DNA of 64,000 nt, from positions 54,975,707 through 55,039,706 of the forward strand of contig NW_020312848.1 in NCBI RefSeq assembly GCF_003265705.1, given 5' to 3'. The notes under the pieces were generated by a model. It was not told the DNA's origin. It did not search any database and worked only from the letters and a program-made list of their open reading frames with translations. The stretch comes from Callorhinus ursinus (lineage: Eukaryota; Chordata; Mammalia; Carnivora; Otariidae). Below, piece by piece: positions 47,037 through 58,127 of this stretch (positions within the stretch are counted from its first letter, which is position 1; every line of letters begins with the position of its first letter). Both the position numbers and the translations under genes were made by a program.

Positions 47037-47334
47037 AACTTCTTCAAATTCATTAAGATACCTTGTAAAAAACAGCTGGTATATTCTACCTGAAAAGGTT
47101 ATAATTAAAGACACCTAAAATTGATAAATTTATATATAATGGGGGCATCAACTTTCTGCATTCCTACCAAATTTATTTGACATTAGATATTATTTTTATG
47201 TTTGAGCCATAAATTACTACCTATGCTCTCTTTCCATATGAAAATCTGGTCAGGAAAATATAATTTTTCAAGCTAATTATCATGGGAACACCTTAAATAG
47301 GTTGCTGCTGGTTAAATTGGACATGAGCCTTTTA

Positions 47335-47538
47335 TTTATTTATTTTTTTTTTTTTAAGATTTTATTTATTTGACAGAGAGAGAGAGCAAGAGAGGGAACA
47401 CAAGCAGGGGGAGTGGGAGAGGGAGAAGCAGGCTTCCTGGCAATCAGGGACCCTGATGTGGGGCTCGATCCCAGGACCCCAGGATCATGACCTGAGCCAA
47501 AGGCAGATGCTTAATGGCTGAGCCACCCAGGCGCCCCA
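47335..47538 (-). mobile_element. CAN-SINE
   Basis: Inverted full-length copy with a perfect 15-bp duplication GACATGAGCCTTTTA at 47320-47334 and 47539-47553. Confidence 0.97.
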
Positions 47539-48286
47539 GACATGAGCCTTTTAAAACAAGGTACAAATAGTTCATCTAAAGAGCTATAATTTTGAGATTT
47601 CACTATGGAAACTTGTCACCAAGGATTCAAATAACACTTTTTAAATAAAAAAAAAATTCCTTTCATTTTTAAATTTCTGAACCAGACTTCACTATCTTAC
47701 CAGGTTAATACTTTCAAAGGTCAATAAATTCTCTTAGAAAAGAGAGTAAATTCTCAAATTTGTGTTTTAGAAACATAAGATGTAGCAATATAGGAAACAA
47801 TTTGGACTTCAGCCAAGATGACACTGTAAGTTCATGCTTTTCGATAACTCCATGGTTCCAACCACATAGTGATGATACACAAAGTTAAAAAAAAGGAATA
47901 AAGACCCAAAATGGTACAAAAATAAGATCATCTTCACCATAGATCAAACAAACAAAGTAAAAAGTAGGCAGAAACAATTAGTCTGATGAAGGCAAGATAT
48001 GGAAAAAGCAGATGTAGCTGGAATTCAGCTCATGTAGACATGGGATTAAAATGCTTCACATCTGGTAGGAGGATTCCTTGAAATCAGAGAATATTATGGA
48101 TTCCAAGATGCTGACAATACAGGGAAAGCGTCAAGCCCAGAAAACCAGGTGAAAATACAAACAGCCTCACAAGGAAACAGGAAAGAATTTTGGGACTGGT
48201 ATGCAAGAGCTCCAACAGTGCCTTGGTGCAGAAGACATTTCAGGATTTGGTTATAGATTTGACCTGCAGTAAATGAAAAACCGTTA

Positions 48287-48445
48287 GACAGGGGTGAGGA
48301 GAGAAAGAGTGAGAGTGAAAAGCAAGGGCAATGGGAAGGCGAAGAAGAAGAAGAGGGAGGAGTGGGAGGAAAGAGGAAGAGGGAGGGGGAAAGAGACAAG
48401 TAGTGGAAGAAGAGGAAGACGAGAAGAGAGAGAAAGGGAGATGGT
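48287..48445 (+). repeat. Polypurine (GA-rich) tract
   Basis: About 160 bases with very few pyrimidines (AGAAGAAGAAGAGGGAGGAG and similar). Open frames here, one of them 128 codons on the minus strand rich in Ser, Leu and Phe, are low-complexity artefacts. Confidence 0.95.
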
Positions 48446-48556
48446 AGAAAAACATTTAAAAGATTGCCTAAAGTATACAACCAGAAGTCAATCTCAAATG
48501 AGATTAAAATAGTAGAACAGTATGAAAAGCATGTTTTTAAAAAAAGTAAGTTTAGG

Positions 48557-48761
48557 GGGCGCCTGGGTGGCTCAGTCGTTAAGCGTCTGCCTTCGGCTCA
48601 GGTCATGGTCCCAGGGTCCTAGGATCGAGCCCCGCATCGGGCTCCCTGCTCAGTGGGAAGCCTGCTTCTCCCTCTCCCACTCCCCCTGCTCGTGTTCCCT
48701 CTCTCGCTGTCTCTCTCTCTCTCTCTCTGTCAAATAAATAAATAAAATCTTAAAAAAATAA
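48557..48761 (+). mobile_element. CAN-SINE
   Basis: Full-length, little-diverged copy with CpGs retained and a (CT)n expansion. Duplication TAAGTTTAGG at 48547-48556 and 48762-48771. Confidence 0.97.
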
Positions 48762-49595
48762 TAAGTTTAGGATGCTAAAAATCCTCATTAACATCCATAA
48801 AAAAATAATTGGCATAAGGATATGAAAGGAACAAATTCTAAATTCTAGATGAAAGATAGCTATTAAAATGCAAAGGTCTATACCTAGAATAAACTCCAGA
48901 TTGAATACAGAGGGGGGAAAAAGAGGTGAAACAAAAGATCTCTGAGGGATTAACTCAGAATTAACTCAGAACTCTGAGGGATTAATCAACATCCAGAGTA
49001 AAAGAGAAAAAGATATTTTTTAGAAAAAGGGGAAGAAGGAATATTGCAGGACATGGAGGGTAGATAGATGGAGAGCCTCCAATAAACAACTAATATGTAT
49101 TCCAGAATTATAAAGTGGTGCTAGACTGATGGTACCCCCAGATGGTTTCAAAAGCAAGTTCCAATCTTTGGGGAGAAACCCATCTCCATTCTCACTGATC
49201 TCACACAGATAAAGTTTCCAGAAAAATAAGGTCACTATCAAAATCTGCAAAACAAACAAGGAAATAAGGTACTATGAGCAAGAGAAGGCAGAAACAAAGA
49301 AGCAAATGAATAAAATTCCAAGTCTCCAGCTATAGGAATGACTGGGAAACAGAGTATTTGCATGTGTAATATGCTTAAATGTATAAAAGGCATTAGAAAT
49401 ACAAACAAAGCTCAAGCACAAGAAAAATTTTCTGACAAAAAAACAAACAGAACTTCTAAAGAGGGAAACACATAATTATTTTAATGCAAAAATTAGTGGG
49501 CATGATTAATAGCAATTTAGGCATAGCTAGATACAAAGAAAATTACTGAATTGAAGACACAGATGAAGAAGACAGATGGAGAAAAATGTTAAGGA

Positions 49596-49783
49596 GGAAT
49601 GACTGGGTGGCACAGTTGGTTAAGCCTCTGCCTTTGGCTCAGGTCATGATCCCAGGGTCCTGGGATTGAGTCCTACACCGGGCTCCTTGCTCAGCGGGGA
49701 GCCTGCTTCTCCCTCTGCCTGCCGCTCCCCCTGCTTGTGCATGTTCTCTCTCTCTCAAAAAATAAATAAAATCTAGAAAGAAA

Positions 49784-49842
<59 letters not shown>

Positions 49843-49871
49843 GAAGGAAGGAAGGAAGAAAGAAAGAAAGA
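49596..49871 (+). mobile_element. CAN-SINE with (GAAA)n tail
   Basis: SINE body to about 49776, then a tail that has grown into a (GAAA)n/(GGAA)n microsatellite of about 90 bases (49783-49871). The duplication AAAAATGTTAAGGA on both sides (49582-49595 and 49872-49885) shows that the microsatellite is part of the insertion. Confidence 0.96.
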
Positions 49872-49924
49872 AAAAATGTTAAGGAATGGTTAAGAGACCC
49901 AAAGGATGAAGTGAGAAATAGGTA

Positions 49925-50005
49925 TGTATTTATTTACATATATAAAATATATATAAAATTGGCATATATAAATATATAAATACCATATATATATATATAT
50001 ATATG
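49925..50005 (+). repeat. AT-rich / (TA)n tract
   Basis: Interrupted TA repeats with a pure (AT)n run at about 49985-50004. Confidence 0.9.
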
Positions 50006-50315
50006 CAGATATGTAGAAATGCAGATAGCCCAGCAAATTCCAAGGAGAGTGAACTGGAAAAAAAAACAACACAAATTATAATTTATAATAGTGAAATGGC
50101 AGATACTAATGACACAAAGGAAATCACCTAGGGAGAAAACAGCTTACCTTCAAAGTATCAAACAAATGTATAGAGAACAGTTTATGTTAGTCTTTGGAAA
50201 ACATATGCCAGCCAAACACTAACCAAATAAATTGGTTTAATAATTTTAATATCAGAAAAAAACAGAATTTAAGGAAAAAGAGGATATACAATGTCAACAC
50301 ATAATAATTTTTTTT

Positions 50316-50378
50316 GGTGGGGGGGGTCATGACCTGAGCCGAAGACAGACGCTTAACAACTGAGCCACCCAGGCGCCC
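50316..50378 (-). mobile_element. CAN-SINE 5' head only, tailless
   Basis: 63 bases that are, on the minus strand, the first part of the SINE: GGGGCGCCTGGGTGGCTCAG through GGCTCAGGTCATGACC and then a short C run. The whole CT-rich half and tail are absent. A perfect 21-bp direct repeat (50295-50315 and 50379-50399) flanks it, so this is a complete insertion, not a later deletion. Confidence 0.93.
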
Positions 50379-50743
50379 CAACACATAATAATTTTTTTTA
50401 AATCCACCAGGAAGTTACAAAAATCTCAAAACTATAGAATTCACTAAGTGGATTTGGGCATGGACTGAGGAAGGAAAAGACTGCGGTGTGAGGTTTGATG
50501 AGGAAGATAAGGAAAAAAGATTCAGGTGGGTGTGGTGTTAGGGAATTCAGTGGTGGTCTTCAAGAGAGTAGCGTCCTTGAGCCGACTGAAGAGTGAAGCA
50601 GAGTGCAGTAGGAGGAGAATGGAGAGGTAAGAGAGTGGAAGCTTCAGAACTGTGTCTGGGACAGGAGAAAGGAGAGTTATTACAGAAGCTGGAAAGGTAC
50701 ATGGGGCCAAGAGGCTTATTTATTTATTTATTTTTAACTTGGA

Positions 50744-50923
50744 TTTTTTTTTTTAAGATTTTTTTTTTTTTTTTTTTTTGACAGAGAGCACAAGCAGAGG
50801 GAGAGGGAGAAGCAGGTTCCCAGCTGAGCAAGGAGCCCGACGTGGGACTCGATCCCAGGACCCCGGGATCGTGACCTGGGCTGAAGGCAGCCACTTAACC
50901 AACTGAGCCACGCAGGCGCCCCA
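50744..50923 (-). mobile_element. CAN-SINE
   Basis: Inverted copy with a T21-22 run near the tail. Short duplication AACTTGGA at 50736-50743 and 50924-50931. Confidence 0.95.
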
Positions 50924-51005
50924 AACTTGGACATGTTTTTGAACAAAAGCTTAGATTTTGTGATTTCTGTTTGGCAATATGTAACATTGAAATGATACTT
51001 TTCAG

Positions 51006-51209
51006 GGGGCACCTGGGTGGCTCAGTCATTAAACGTCAGCTTTCGGCTCAGGTCATGATCCCCAGGTCCTGGGATGGAGCCCCTCACTGGGCTCCACGCT
51101 CAGCGGGAAGCCTGCTTCTCCCTCTCCCACTGCCCCTGCTTGTGTTCCCTCTCTCGCTGTTTCTCTCTCTGTTAAAAAATAAATAAAAAATCTTAAAAAA
51201 AAAAAAAAA
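51006..51209 (+). mobile_element. CAN-SINE abutting MLT1
   Basis: Full-length copy with an A16 tail ending at the MLT1 fragment. No clear duplication is seen, and the MLT1 left part is not found upstream, so a deletion probably removed the left side. Confidence 0.94.
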
Positions 51210-51388
51210 AGACACAGGGAGATGTGAATCTGCAAGGCAAGGAGAGAAGCCACAGAAGAAACCAACCCTGAGAACAACTTATCTCAGATTTCCAGCTTGT
51301 AGAATTGTGAGGGAAAAAAATTTTTTTCTGTAGTCTAAGCTACCCAGGCTGTGGTACTTTATTATCATAGCTCTAGCAAACCAGTACA
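51210..51388 (+). mobile_element. MLT1-type LTR, 3' part
   Basis: AGAAACCAACCCTGAGAACA, TTTCCAGCTTGTAGAATTGT, TAAGCTACCCAGGCTGTGGT and TCTAGCAAACCAGTACAG are the terminal landmarks of MLT1 in sense direction. Confidence 0.88.
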
Positions 51389-54300
51389 GAAGTGTAGGTT
51401 GAAAAGATGGAATCCTGAACTCATTCCCTTCCTAAATTCCCATTTTTATTTATTATTTTTTTAAATTTAAGATGTGATAGGACATTGCTGCCAGCTCGTG
51501 GTCAGGCCGGAGATCAGAATCAGAGATTTAGATCAGTAGTTCAGAGAGGTTGACCCTGAAATTCCAGAAAAAGTAAATGCAGAGTCACTCTCTCCACCAT
51601 ACTGGAGGAGATTAACCCTTGCTCTATTTCTTAGTCTTGAGCTGTATTCAGAAATGTTGTGCAACCCAGTGCATCAGATGGAGTTTGTTATGCTTAGGTG
51701 CTTAGGTCATAATGTTGCCCAAATAACACAAACGGTTTTTAAATTCTTGGGTTGCCCATTCTACTATTAAGAACTCAAAGATAATAACTGATGCTCTCAA
51801 AGAAATTTAAGTCCACAGAATATAAACCTTCCCTCCTAGTTGTTACAGAGAAATATAAAATATTGTGTAAGTAAAAGCTATTAGAAAAGTAAAGTTAAAA
51901 TCCAAAAAACTGTTTATTTGTTCAGAAACATTAAAGTCTAAAAATATAAGTATACCTTTTATACAAGCCTTGTGAGATTTCCAATAATTTCAAATACACT
52001 TGAGGATAGCTTTCATAATTAAAATAAATGAAAATGGCAGTCTTTAGATACTTACTAGACTGTCGTAGGCTTTGGAATTAAATCTCAAAATGTTTGAATC
52101 ATGAACATGTAACTCACCAAGAGTATAACATTTTGTGAAATACTTTACTTCTCTGGTTTCCAGTATTCTTGATGTGCAAGAATAATAATGCAAACCATCC
52201 ATGATGTTATATGAGATAGCTTATGACAAACCATTTTGTTAACCGTAAGGCATGCTATTAGGAATATTATCCTTGCTATTATTTTTTTAAATTTATCTTT
52301 GAGTAAGAAAAAAAGTAGCCTTAAGGAATTTTTCTTTCTGAAATTATTTGACAAAACATCTCTTTATCATCTAGAATCTAGTCTCATCTAGAATCTAATG
52401 GGTTGGCCACTGTGAACTTTGCCACATTATGTTCTAAACACAGTTTATAGAAAAATGTCATGAAAACTATTGTTCTTTATTTCCAACACCTCAGACTGTC
52501 CATGTTTTACCTCTCACTGTGTATTTCGTAAATGAGTAAGAATAAGAAGCAATGGCCATTTTCTCTTGCTGCAGCCAGAATTGTACTGTAGGGGTAGATG
52601 TTTATCATACCCATCCCTCACAGGCCAATTCAAGGCAGCTCTGAAGATCAGGATCCCTCTCAAGGTGTGTCCAATTAAACATCCCAACAGGTCAACAGAA
52701 CACGAAATGTCCAATTTCTTAAAAAGGAAAAGAAAAAAAGTTCACCCAGTTTATCTCTGAACCCAAGAATGGTAGAATGTTATAAAATGTACTTAAAATG
52801 GTGGGGGGGTTAAAATTGAAGTTCCAAGTATCCCCCCCCCAATTTGAAACCTCTTACCATTTGAGTGTTAAATAGATACGATGTACTACTTTTCTGGAAA
52901 TTAATGATCTAGGTTTTCTACCCTTTAATATTTACAATGCTATATAAAGGCTGTATGTACTTGACATTTCCAGAGCCAATTTTTGCAAATGGTCTTAACC
53001 CAGCCTCTAAATTTGCAAACACAAATTATTTGGGCAGATATTTCTGGTAGTTAGATAAAAATGCAATGTTTGAGGATATTATTTGATGCACACCATTTTA
53101 GAGGTCATGCTGAAGGAAGGTAGAGTAGGACCCCCCCTAAAAAATACCCTTGAAAACCTGGATGGTTAGTCATTTCCACAAAGTTTTTATCTAAAAAAGG
53201 GAAAAAACAGAATACAATTTAGAAATAGTTTATAGTATACATCAGATGGCCTCAAATCTTTCCTCAAGTCATTGTTATTTTGCAGTTAGTTTCATGAAAG
53301 AAGGAAGTTATCATGTTATTTTCTATCTTATTCCTGGGGATTTGATTTCCTTATCTCACCTTCCCCATTACAGATAATACAGTAAAATACCAAAACTAAC
53401 AAAAAGATTTACAGAGATCAAATAAGTAGAAGGGGATACTCTCCTCCTCCTGGGTGCTTAAATGGAGAGCTCAGGGGAGCACTTACTCCAGGACCACTGG
53501 TCAGGTTTCTACTTGTCTCTTTCATTGCACCGATTTCAACATTCGCTTAATACAGTCACCAGGCCTCTCTCCAAATTTTAGTTATAAAATCAATATAAAA
53601 TGGAATTTTCCAATCTGTATATAATTTAATTGCAATTTTCCTTTATTTGTGTTTTTAAAAAATCTTTTCTAAAGCTCCATGAGTGGTCTACCCAAAGTAA
53701 AATTGCCTGATTGATTGACAGATTATTTTACAACTAGTACTTATTATTTCTTTTCATTAAGAGCTGAGTGGCTTTTAGAGTAAAAACAATAGGGTGAAGA
53801 AAAGGTCTTTGATTCATTTATATCAAATAGAAAATTGGAGAGAAAAAAGTTAAAAAGTCAGTGATTTTGACAATACGTGCATTTCCTGCATCACATATTA
53901 ATTGGCAGTCATAGATTGTAACAAGTGGACACACAATGTAAAAGGGAAAGGTAAAGATGTGTTGAAGGTTTTTAAAAGTGTTATGCAGTAGGTGATAATT
54001 GATCTTTTCTCAGTTCTTATATAAGTGAGTTTATTTCACATGTAGCTTTCCTAGATTACTTTGTTTTATTTACCCTAGGTTGATATTTGGAAAAGAAAAA
54101 AAAAAAAAACCAGTAAATGTCTTATTTTAATCCCCACGGAACCAGTAAACCCATCAGAGGCATTGTATTCTTATTGGGTTAACTTTAAATAATTAAAAGG
54201 TAATTTTAAAACAAAGAAGTTTAAACTTTAAACTTCTGTCTAAGAAGATAGAAACTCTGTACAACCTTTAATTAAAATAAACAAGACAATAATTTAGCAA

Positions 54301-54582
54301 CCTTGAACAAGATAAGCTTCTGGGTTAAACCTATTTTTCAAAAACCAATCCTTTGAGAAAATTTTAGTTACCTCATATGGATGGCAACCTAGAACTAAAC
54401 AATCAGATATAATCTGGACCATTGGTTTTATAACGCTTCATGTATTTCATCTGAACTTGCTAGTCAGCAATGTAAGAAACATAAGAGAGATGAACAAAGT
54501 AAATAAATTGTGTTGCTATTTGCAGATCATATGTATTTCTTGGTCATGCATCACCAAATGGTAACTACACTAAGAAGGTTAC
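51389..54582. other. Single-copy DNA, no gene supported
   Basis: No repeat family recognised across 3.2 kb. Notable only for a G7 run (52802-52808) and a C10 run (52832-52841) 23 bases apart, which could pair, and an A13 run near 54096-54108. Confidence 0.45.
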
Positions 54583-54870
54583 TCAGCCGGCAGGGCCTAT
54601 TTTCTTTCTATGTACCTTTGCATGAATGATGACCAATCTAATATGGTGATGGCTAGAGAAAAGTTTAACATATTTCTTCCCAATATGCTCTAGTCTTATT
54701 GATGATGGCTTGTAAGAAATTCCTTGGACAAGTGGCATAGCTGATCCCAACAAGCTGTGTCTAAATTCCATATCACCACATATGCCAAACTCTCCAGAAG
54801 CGTAAAATAACATCCATGAGCAAATTGAGCCAATGGGTAAGAATAGGAAGTCAGTAACTGCTTCTGAGTA
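54583..54870 (-). other. Unassigned 96-codon open frame
   Basis: Stop-free on the minus strand from 54870 to a TGA at 54583, with ATG at 54813 leaving 76 codons. The N-terminal part is hydrophobic (FLFLPIGSICSWMLFYASG). The C-terminal part is basic and reads like protein (YKPSSIRLEHIGKKY, then HAKVHRKKIGPAG). I recognise no family. It may be a fragment of an old pseudogene, an unnamed transposable-element frame, or chance. Confidence 0.25.
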
Positions 54871-56289
54871 TTATTTATTTTTTAGTTGTTCAAAGAGTCA
54901 CTTTTAAGCTCATGCTGTGAGTGTCTTTAAAATGCTTTTTTGGGGGGAGATTTGTGATTAATTTTAGCCTGGGGAGACTGATTTAGAGCTCCAGATTTAG
55001 GTGATACTGCTGAGCTCTTGAAATTGACTGAGGGAAGCTGTTGAATATTTGGCCTAGAAACAGAATCGTGTTATATAAAGAGAGGCCACAGCACTGAGGT
55101 AGCCTCCCAGAGGGCAAAACCAAAATGAGTCTGCCTTTGAGGAATTCAGCACACTTGGGAGGAAAGAACCAAGTAAATTATGCACCCAAACCAAAACCAG
55201 GCTGATGAATTGGAACGTTTGGTAAAGAAAAGTGGGAGCTAAAAATCACATTAGTCTATTAGCAAGCGGGGGGGTAAATGTGATTTGTTTGGGAAATAGT
55301 TGTGTAAAAGTATGATTCCATGCTTGATTTATAAACAGAACCCACTCAGAGTAGGTAATTCCTGCCTGCTCCCTGGCTGCCACTCATCCTTTGCTCAATG
55401 TGTGCCCTGCCTGCCAACCAAGGTTTTCTGGGCATTCACCCATCATGGATCCCAGTTCACCTTGCAACATGCCTTCCTTGTTCTATCCACATTTGTATTT
55501 GTCTCTGATACCTCCTATTCCCCCATGCCTATCCTTCCTTTTCCTTCTAAGGCATCTTGTCTATCCATATTCCTTTTTATCTTTTGCTTATCAATAGCTG
55601 CATTCAGCCCTTAATATGGGTTCTGTGATGACCATTTCACCATGTGTTTATTTCTTTGGTTTGACAAATCACCCCATTAAAATTGGGTAGGGTGGGCACA
55701 CATCCAGTTGTTAGGGGAATTTTTTCCAATAATTTTGCACACTATTCCAAGATAGTCTCTTAGAAGGGTTACACTCAACCTTTTCTTGATTTTGCATAAC
55801 TAGGATGAAATGGATAAAAAGTTAAGAATTAAAAGGAGGTCATGTTACCAGACAGAGGACTGATTCCAAATTCAGGTTTGGTTGCTTGCTGTTTGAAAGC
55901 CAATACTCGAGAGATAAGCATCAGTGGGAAGGGTGGTTACTTTCTTCAGGAGGCTGGCATCTTTGGAAGATGGCAGACTAAAGTCTCAAAGACCATCTCC
56001 CCATCTAGGCGAAGTGGGTTGTTTTTAAGAGGAAGGCGCAGGAAATGGTGAGGGGGCTACATGCAGGAGAAGCTGGTGCTTAGCAGTTAATTTGTCCTTT
56101 CGAGGCTTCCAGATTCCTCTGCTCTGCCAGTAATCAAGGCTCCCAGGCATCTCTTAATAAAGGATAGCATGGTCATTGGTGGCTGTTACCAAGTGTGCTC
56201 AGCCTTATCTTCCAGGAAAGTCTAGTCCTTTGTTCCTCAAGGCCAGTGGTCTGCAAAATCTTAAGGGAGGTCTACAAACAATGGGGTTT
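54871..56289. other. Mostly single-copy DNA
   Basis: No repeat firmly recognised. 55360-55620 is CT-rich with two overlapping plus-strand open frames and may be L2-derived. Confidence 0.4.
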
Positions 56290-56305
56290 AGGTCAGCAAG
56301 CAAGG

Positions 56306-56333
56306 TGGGATGCCTGGGTGGCTCAGTCAGTTA
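56306..56333 (+). mobile_element. CAN-SINE 28-base 5' tip, tailless
   Basis: Only 28 bases of SINE head are present (GGATGCCTGGGTGGCTCAG to CAGTTA), sitting between perfect 16-bp repeats AGGTCAGCAAGCAAGG (56290-56305 and 56334-56349). No body, no CT tract and no tail. The perfect repeats show that the tip alone was inserted. Confidence 0.92.
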
Positions 56334-56419
56334 AGGTCAGCAAGCAAGGAGTGCATAAGCTTGAAACAAATTAGCCCTTGGAGTGGGGCGGAGTTCAGTT
56401 ACGGGGGAAAAAAATAGAA

Positions 56420-57235
56420 TAACTGAAGCTGCCATGCATTGCTGATGGTACAAAGACTTTGTAAAATGATACTACAACTTTGGAAAACTGCTCAAGAGGT
56501 TTTAATGAAGTTCAATATATGCCCACTTTATGATGTAGCAATTCCATTGCTAGGTATTTTTCCCAAAGGAATGAGTGCTTATGTCTCCAAAAAATGATTT
56601 GTACAAGAATATTCATAAAAGATCTATTCCTCATAGGCAAAAGACTAGCAACAATCTGAATGTCTACCAATAGGAGAATGAATAAACAAACCACAGATAC
56701 ATACAACAATATGGATGGATCTCAAAATAACTGTGCTGTATTGGGGCACCTGGGTGGCTCAGTTGTTAGGCGTCTGCCTTTGGCTCAGGTCATGATCCCG
56801 GGGTCCTAGGATTGAGCCCCGTATAGGGCTCCCTGCTCAGCGGGAAGCCTGCTTCTCCCTCTCCCACTCCCCCTGCTTGTGTTCCCTCTCTCGCTGTGTC
56901 TCTCTCTAATAAATAAAATTTAAAAAAAAATACTGTTCTGTATTAAGTGAAAGAAGCTAGACATGAATGAATACGGTATGTTTCCATTTGTATGAAGTTC
57001 AGGAATAGGCAAAAACTAATCAATGGTGATAGAGATCAGGATAGAGCCTACTCTTGGAGGGGGATTATTGTCTGGGAAGGAGTATGAAGAAATTTTCTGG
57101 GCAACAGAAATATACTAGTTTGCTCTGAGTGATGGATATTTGAGTGTAAACATTCATTAACATTTTCTAAGCTATACCCTTCAGATTTATGCATTTTGCT
57201 ATAGGAAAAGTACACCCTATTTAAAAGGCAAAAGG
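56420..57235 (+). mobile_element. Old L1, 3' part
   Basis: Sense-strand L1 ORF2 end and 3' UTR: TTGCTGATGGTACAAAGACT, AGCAATTCCATTGCTAGGTA, CAACAATATGGATGGATCTC, TAAGTGAAAGAAGCTAGACA, TGTTTCCATTTGTATGAAGT and AAAAACTAATCAATGGTGAT. No coding frame survives. It is split by a SINE at 56743. Confidence 0.86.
56743..56931 (+). mobile_element. CAN-SINE in L1
   Basis: Full-length copy. Duplication ACTGTKCTGTATT at 56730-56742 and 56932-56944 with one difference. Confidence 0.97.
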
Positions 57236-57269
57236 GAATGAATAAAAGAAGATACAGTGAAAAGAACTG

Positions 57270-57425
57270 AAGTCTGGAAATAAAAATTCTGGATTCATAA
57301 TCTTAGCTTTCATTTACTTAATCTCTTTCAACCTCAGTTTTCTCATCTGTAAAATAGGGAAATATCACCTACCTCATAGGTATATTAACCAGATTAAATT
57401 ACTTAATGGTAATTAATCCATAAAT
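57270..57425 (+). repeat. MIR
   Basis: CCTCAGTTTTCTCATCTGTA followed by AAATAGGGAAATATCACCTA and CCTCATAGGTATATTAACCA are textbook MIR in sense direction. Confidence 0.92.
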
Positions 57426-57667
57426 ATTAATTCCTTTCATGTCCCCTTCTTCCCTGTTTTGACTAATTATTAGCAGCATTATTCCTAGCCAGTATTCTTT
57501 CTACTTACTATGCTACCAAATGAATGCTGTTAAAGTTTGAGGAGCACTGTTCTAAGAGATTTCCAGTGTGTGTCATCACATTCAAGGCTTGATAAATTAT
57601 GCATTAAATACATCGATTTAACACTGCTTGAAGCTACATCTTCCAATCTTATTAGATCAAAGAACTC

Positions 57668-57694
57668 CTCCCCCAAATATATATTTTGGGGGAG
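57668..57694. repeat. Perfect 10-bp-arm hairpin
   Basis: CTCCCCCAAA (57668-57677) and TTTGGGGGAG (57685-57694) are exact inverted repeats around a 7-base TATATAT loop. No poly-T follows, so it is not a clear terminator, and no transcription unit is known here. Confidence 0.95.
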
Positions 57695-58127
57695 AGCAAG
57701 ATATAATTATTATCTTAACTGCAAAACTTTGTTCAAAGAAACACCTTGAGAAACATAAGTGTAGCAAATCTCCCCATTTCTGAATAAAATTTTTGGGTAT
57801 CCTCTGGCACATTCCAGAAATTTTAAGTTCAGGGTAAGTGTTCAGGATATGACTACAGCTCTTAGAACCAATTAATTTGATGCACTGACCCAATTAACAC
57901 ATATGTGTTTGGACAAATAACCCAAGAAAATAATTCTCAGGCATATCAGAAGCACATGGTGAGCTTTGTAAAAATACACATTGATTTGTCATTCAGATTC
58001 TTTGGAGAAACAAGAATGGTAATCTAAACTCTAGGACCTTTCAGAAATACTGTCCCTGGCCCCCACTTCATCATATTCTGTGCATTCTGAAAGATATCTT
58101 CTAGTGATTACAATACCACCCCCACCC

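Larger units (their letters stand above)
47800..50290 (+). repeat. L1/HAL1-like 5' region remnants
   Basis: Between the SINEs the sequence is A- and GA-rich with L1 5'UTR/ORF1-like phrases (GACTTCAGCCAAGATGACAC near 47805; AGTGGGCATGATTAATAGCA and GAATTGAAGACACAGATGAA near 49500-49570). This suggests a plus-strand L1 or HAL1 with its ORF1 region in pieces. Similarity is weak and the limits are guesses. Confidence 0.4.

Noticed and set aside
48094..48480. 128-codon minus-strand open frame
   Set aside because: Most of it is the complement of a polypurine tract, giving Ser/Leu/Phe/Pro low complexity.
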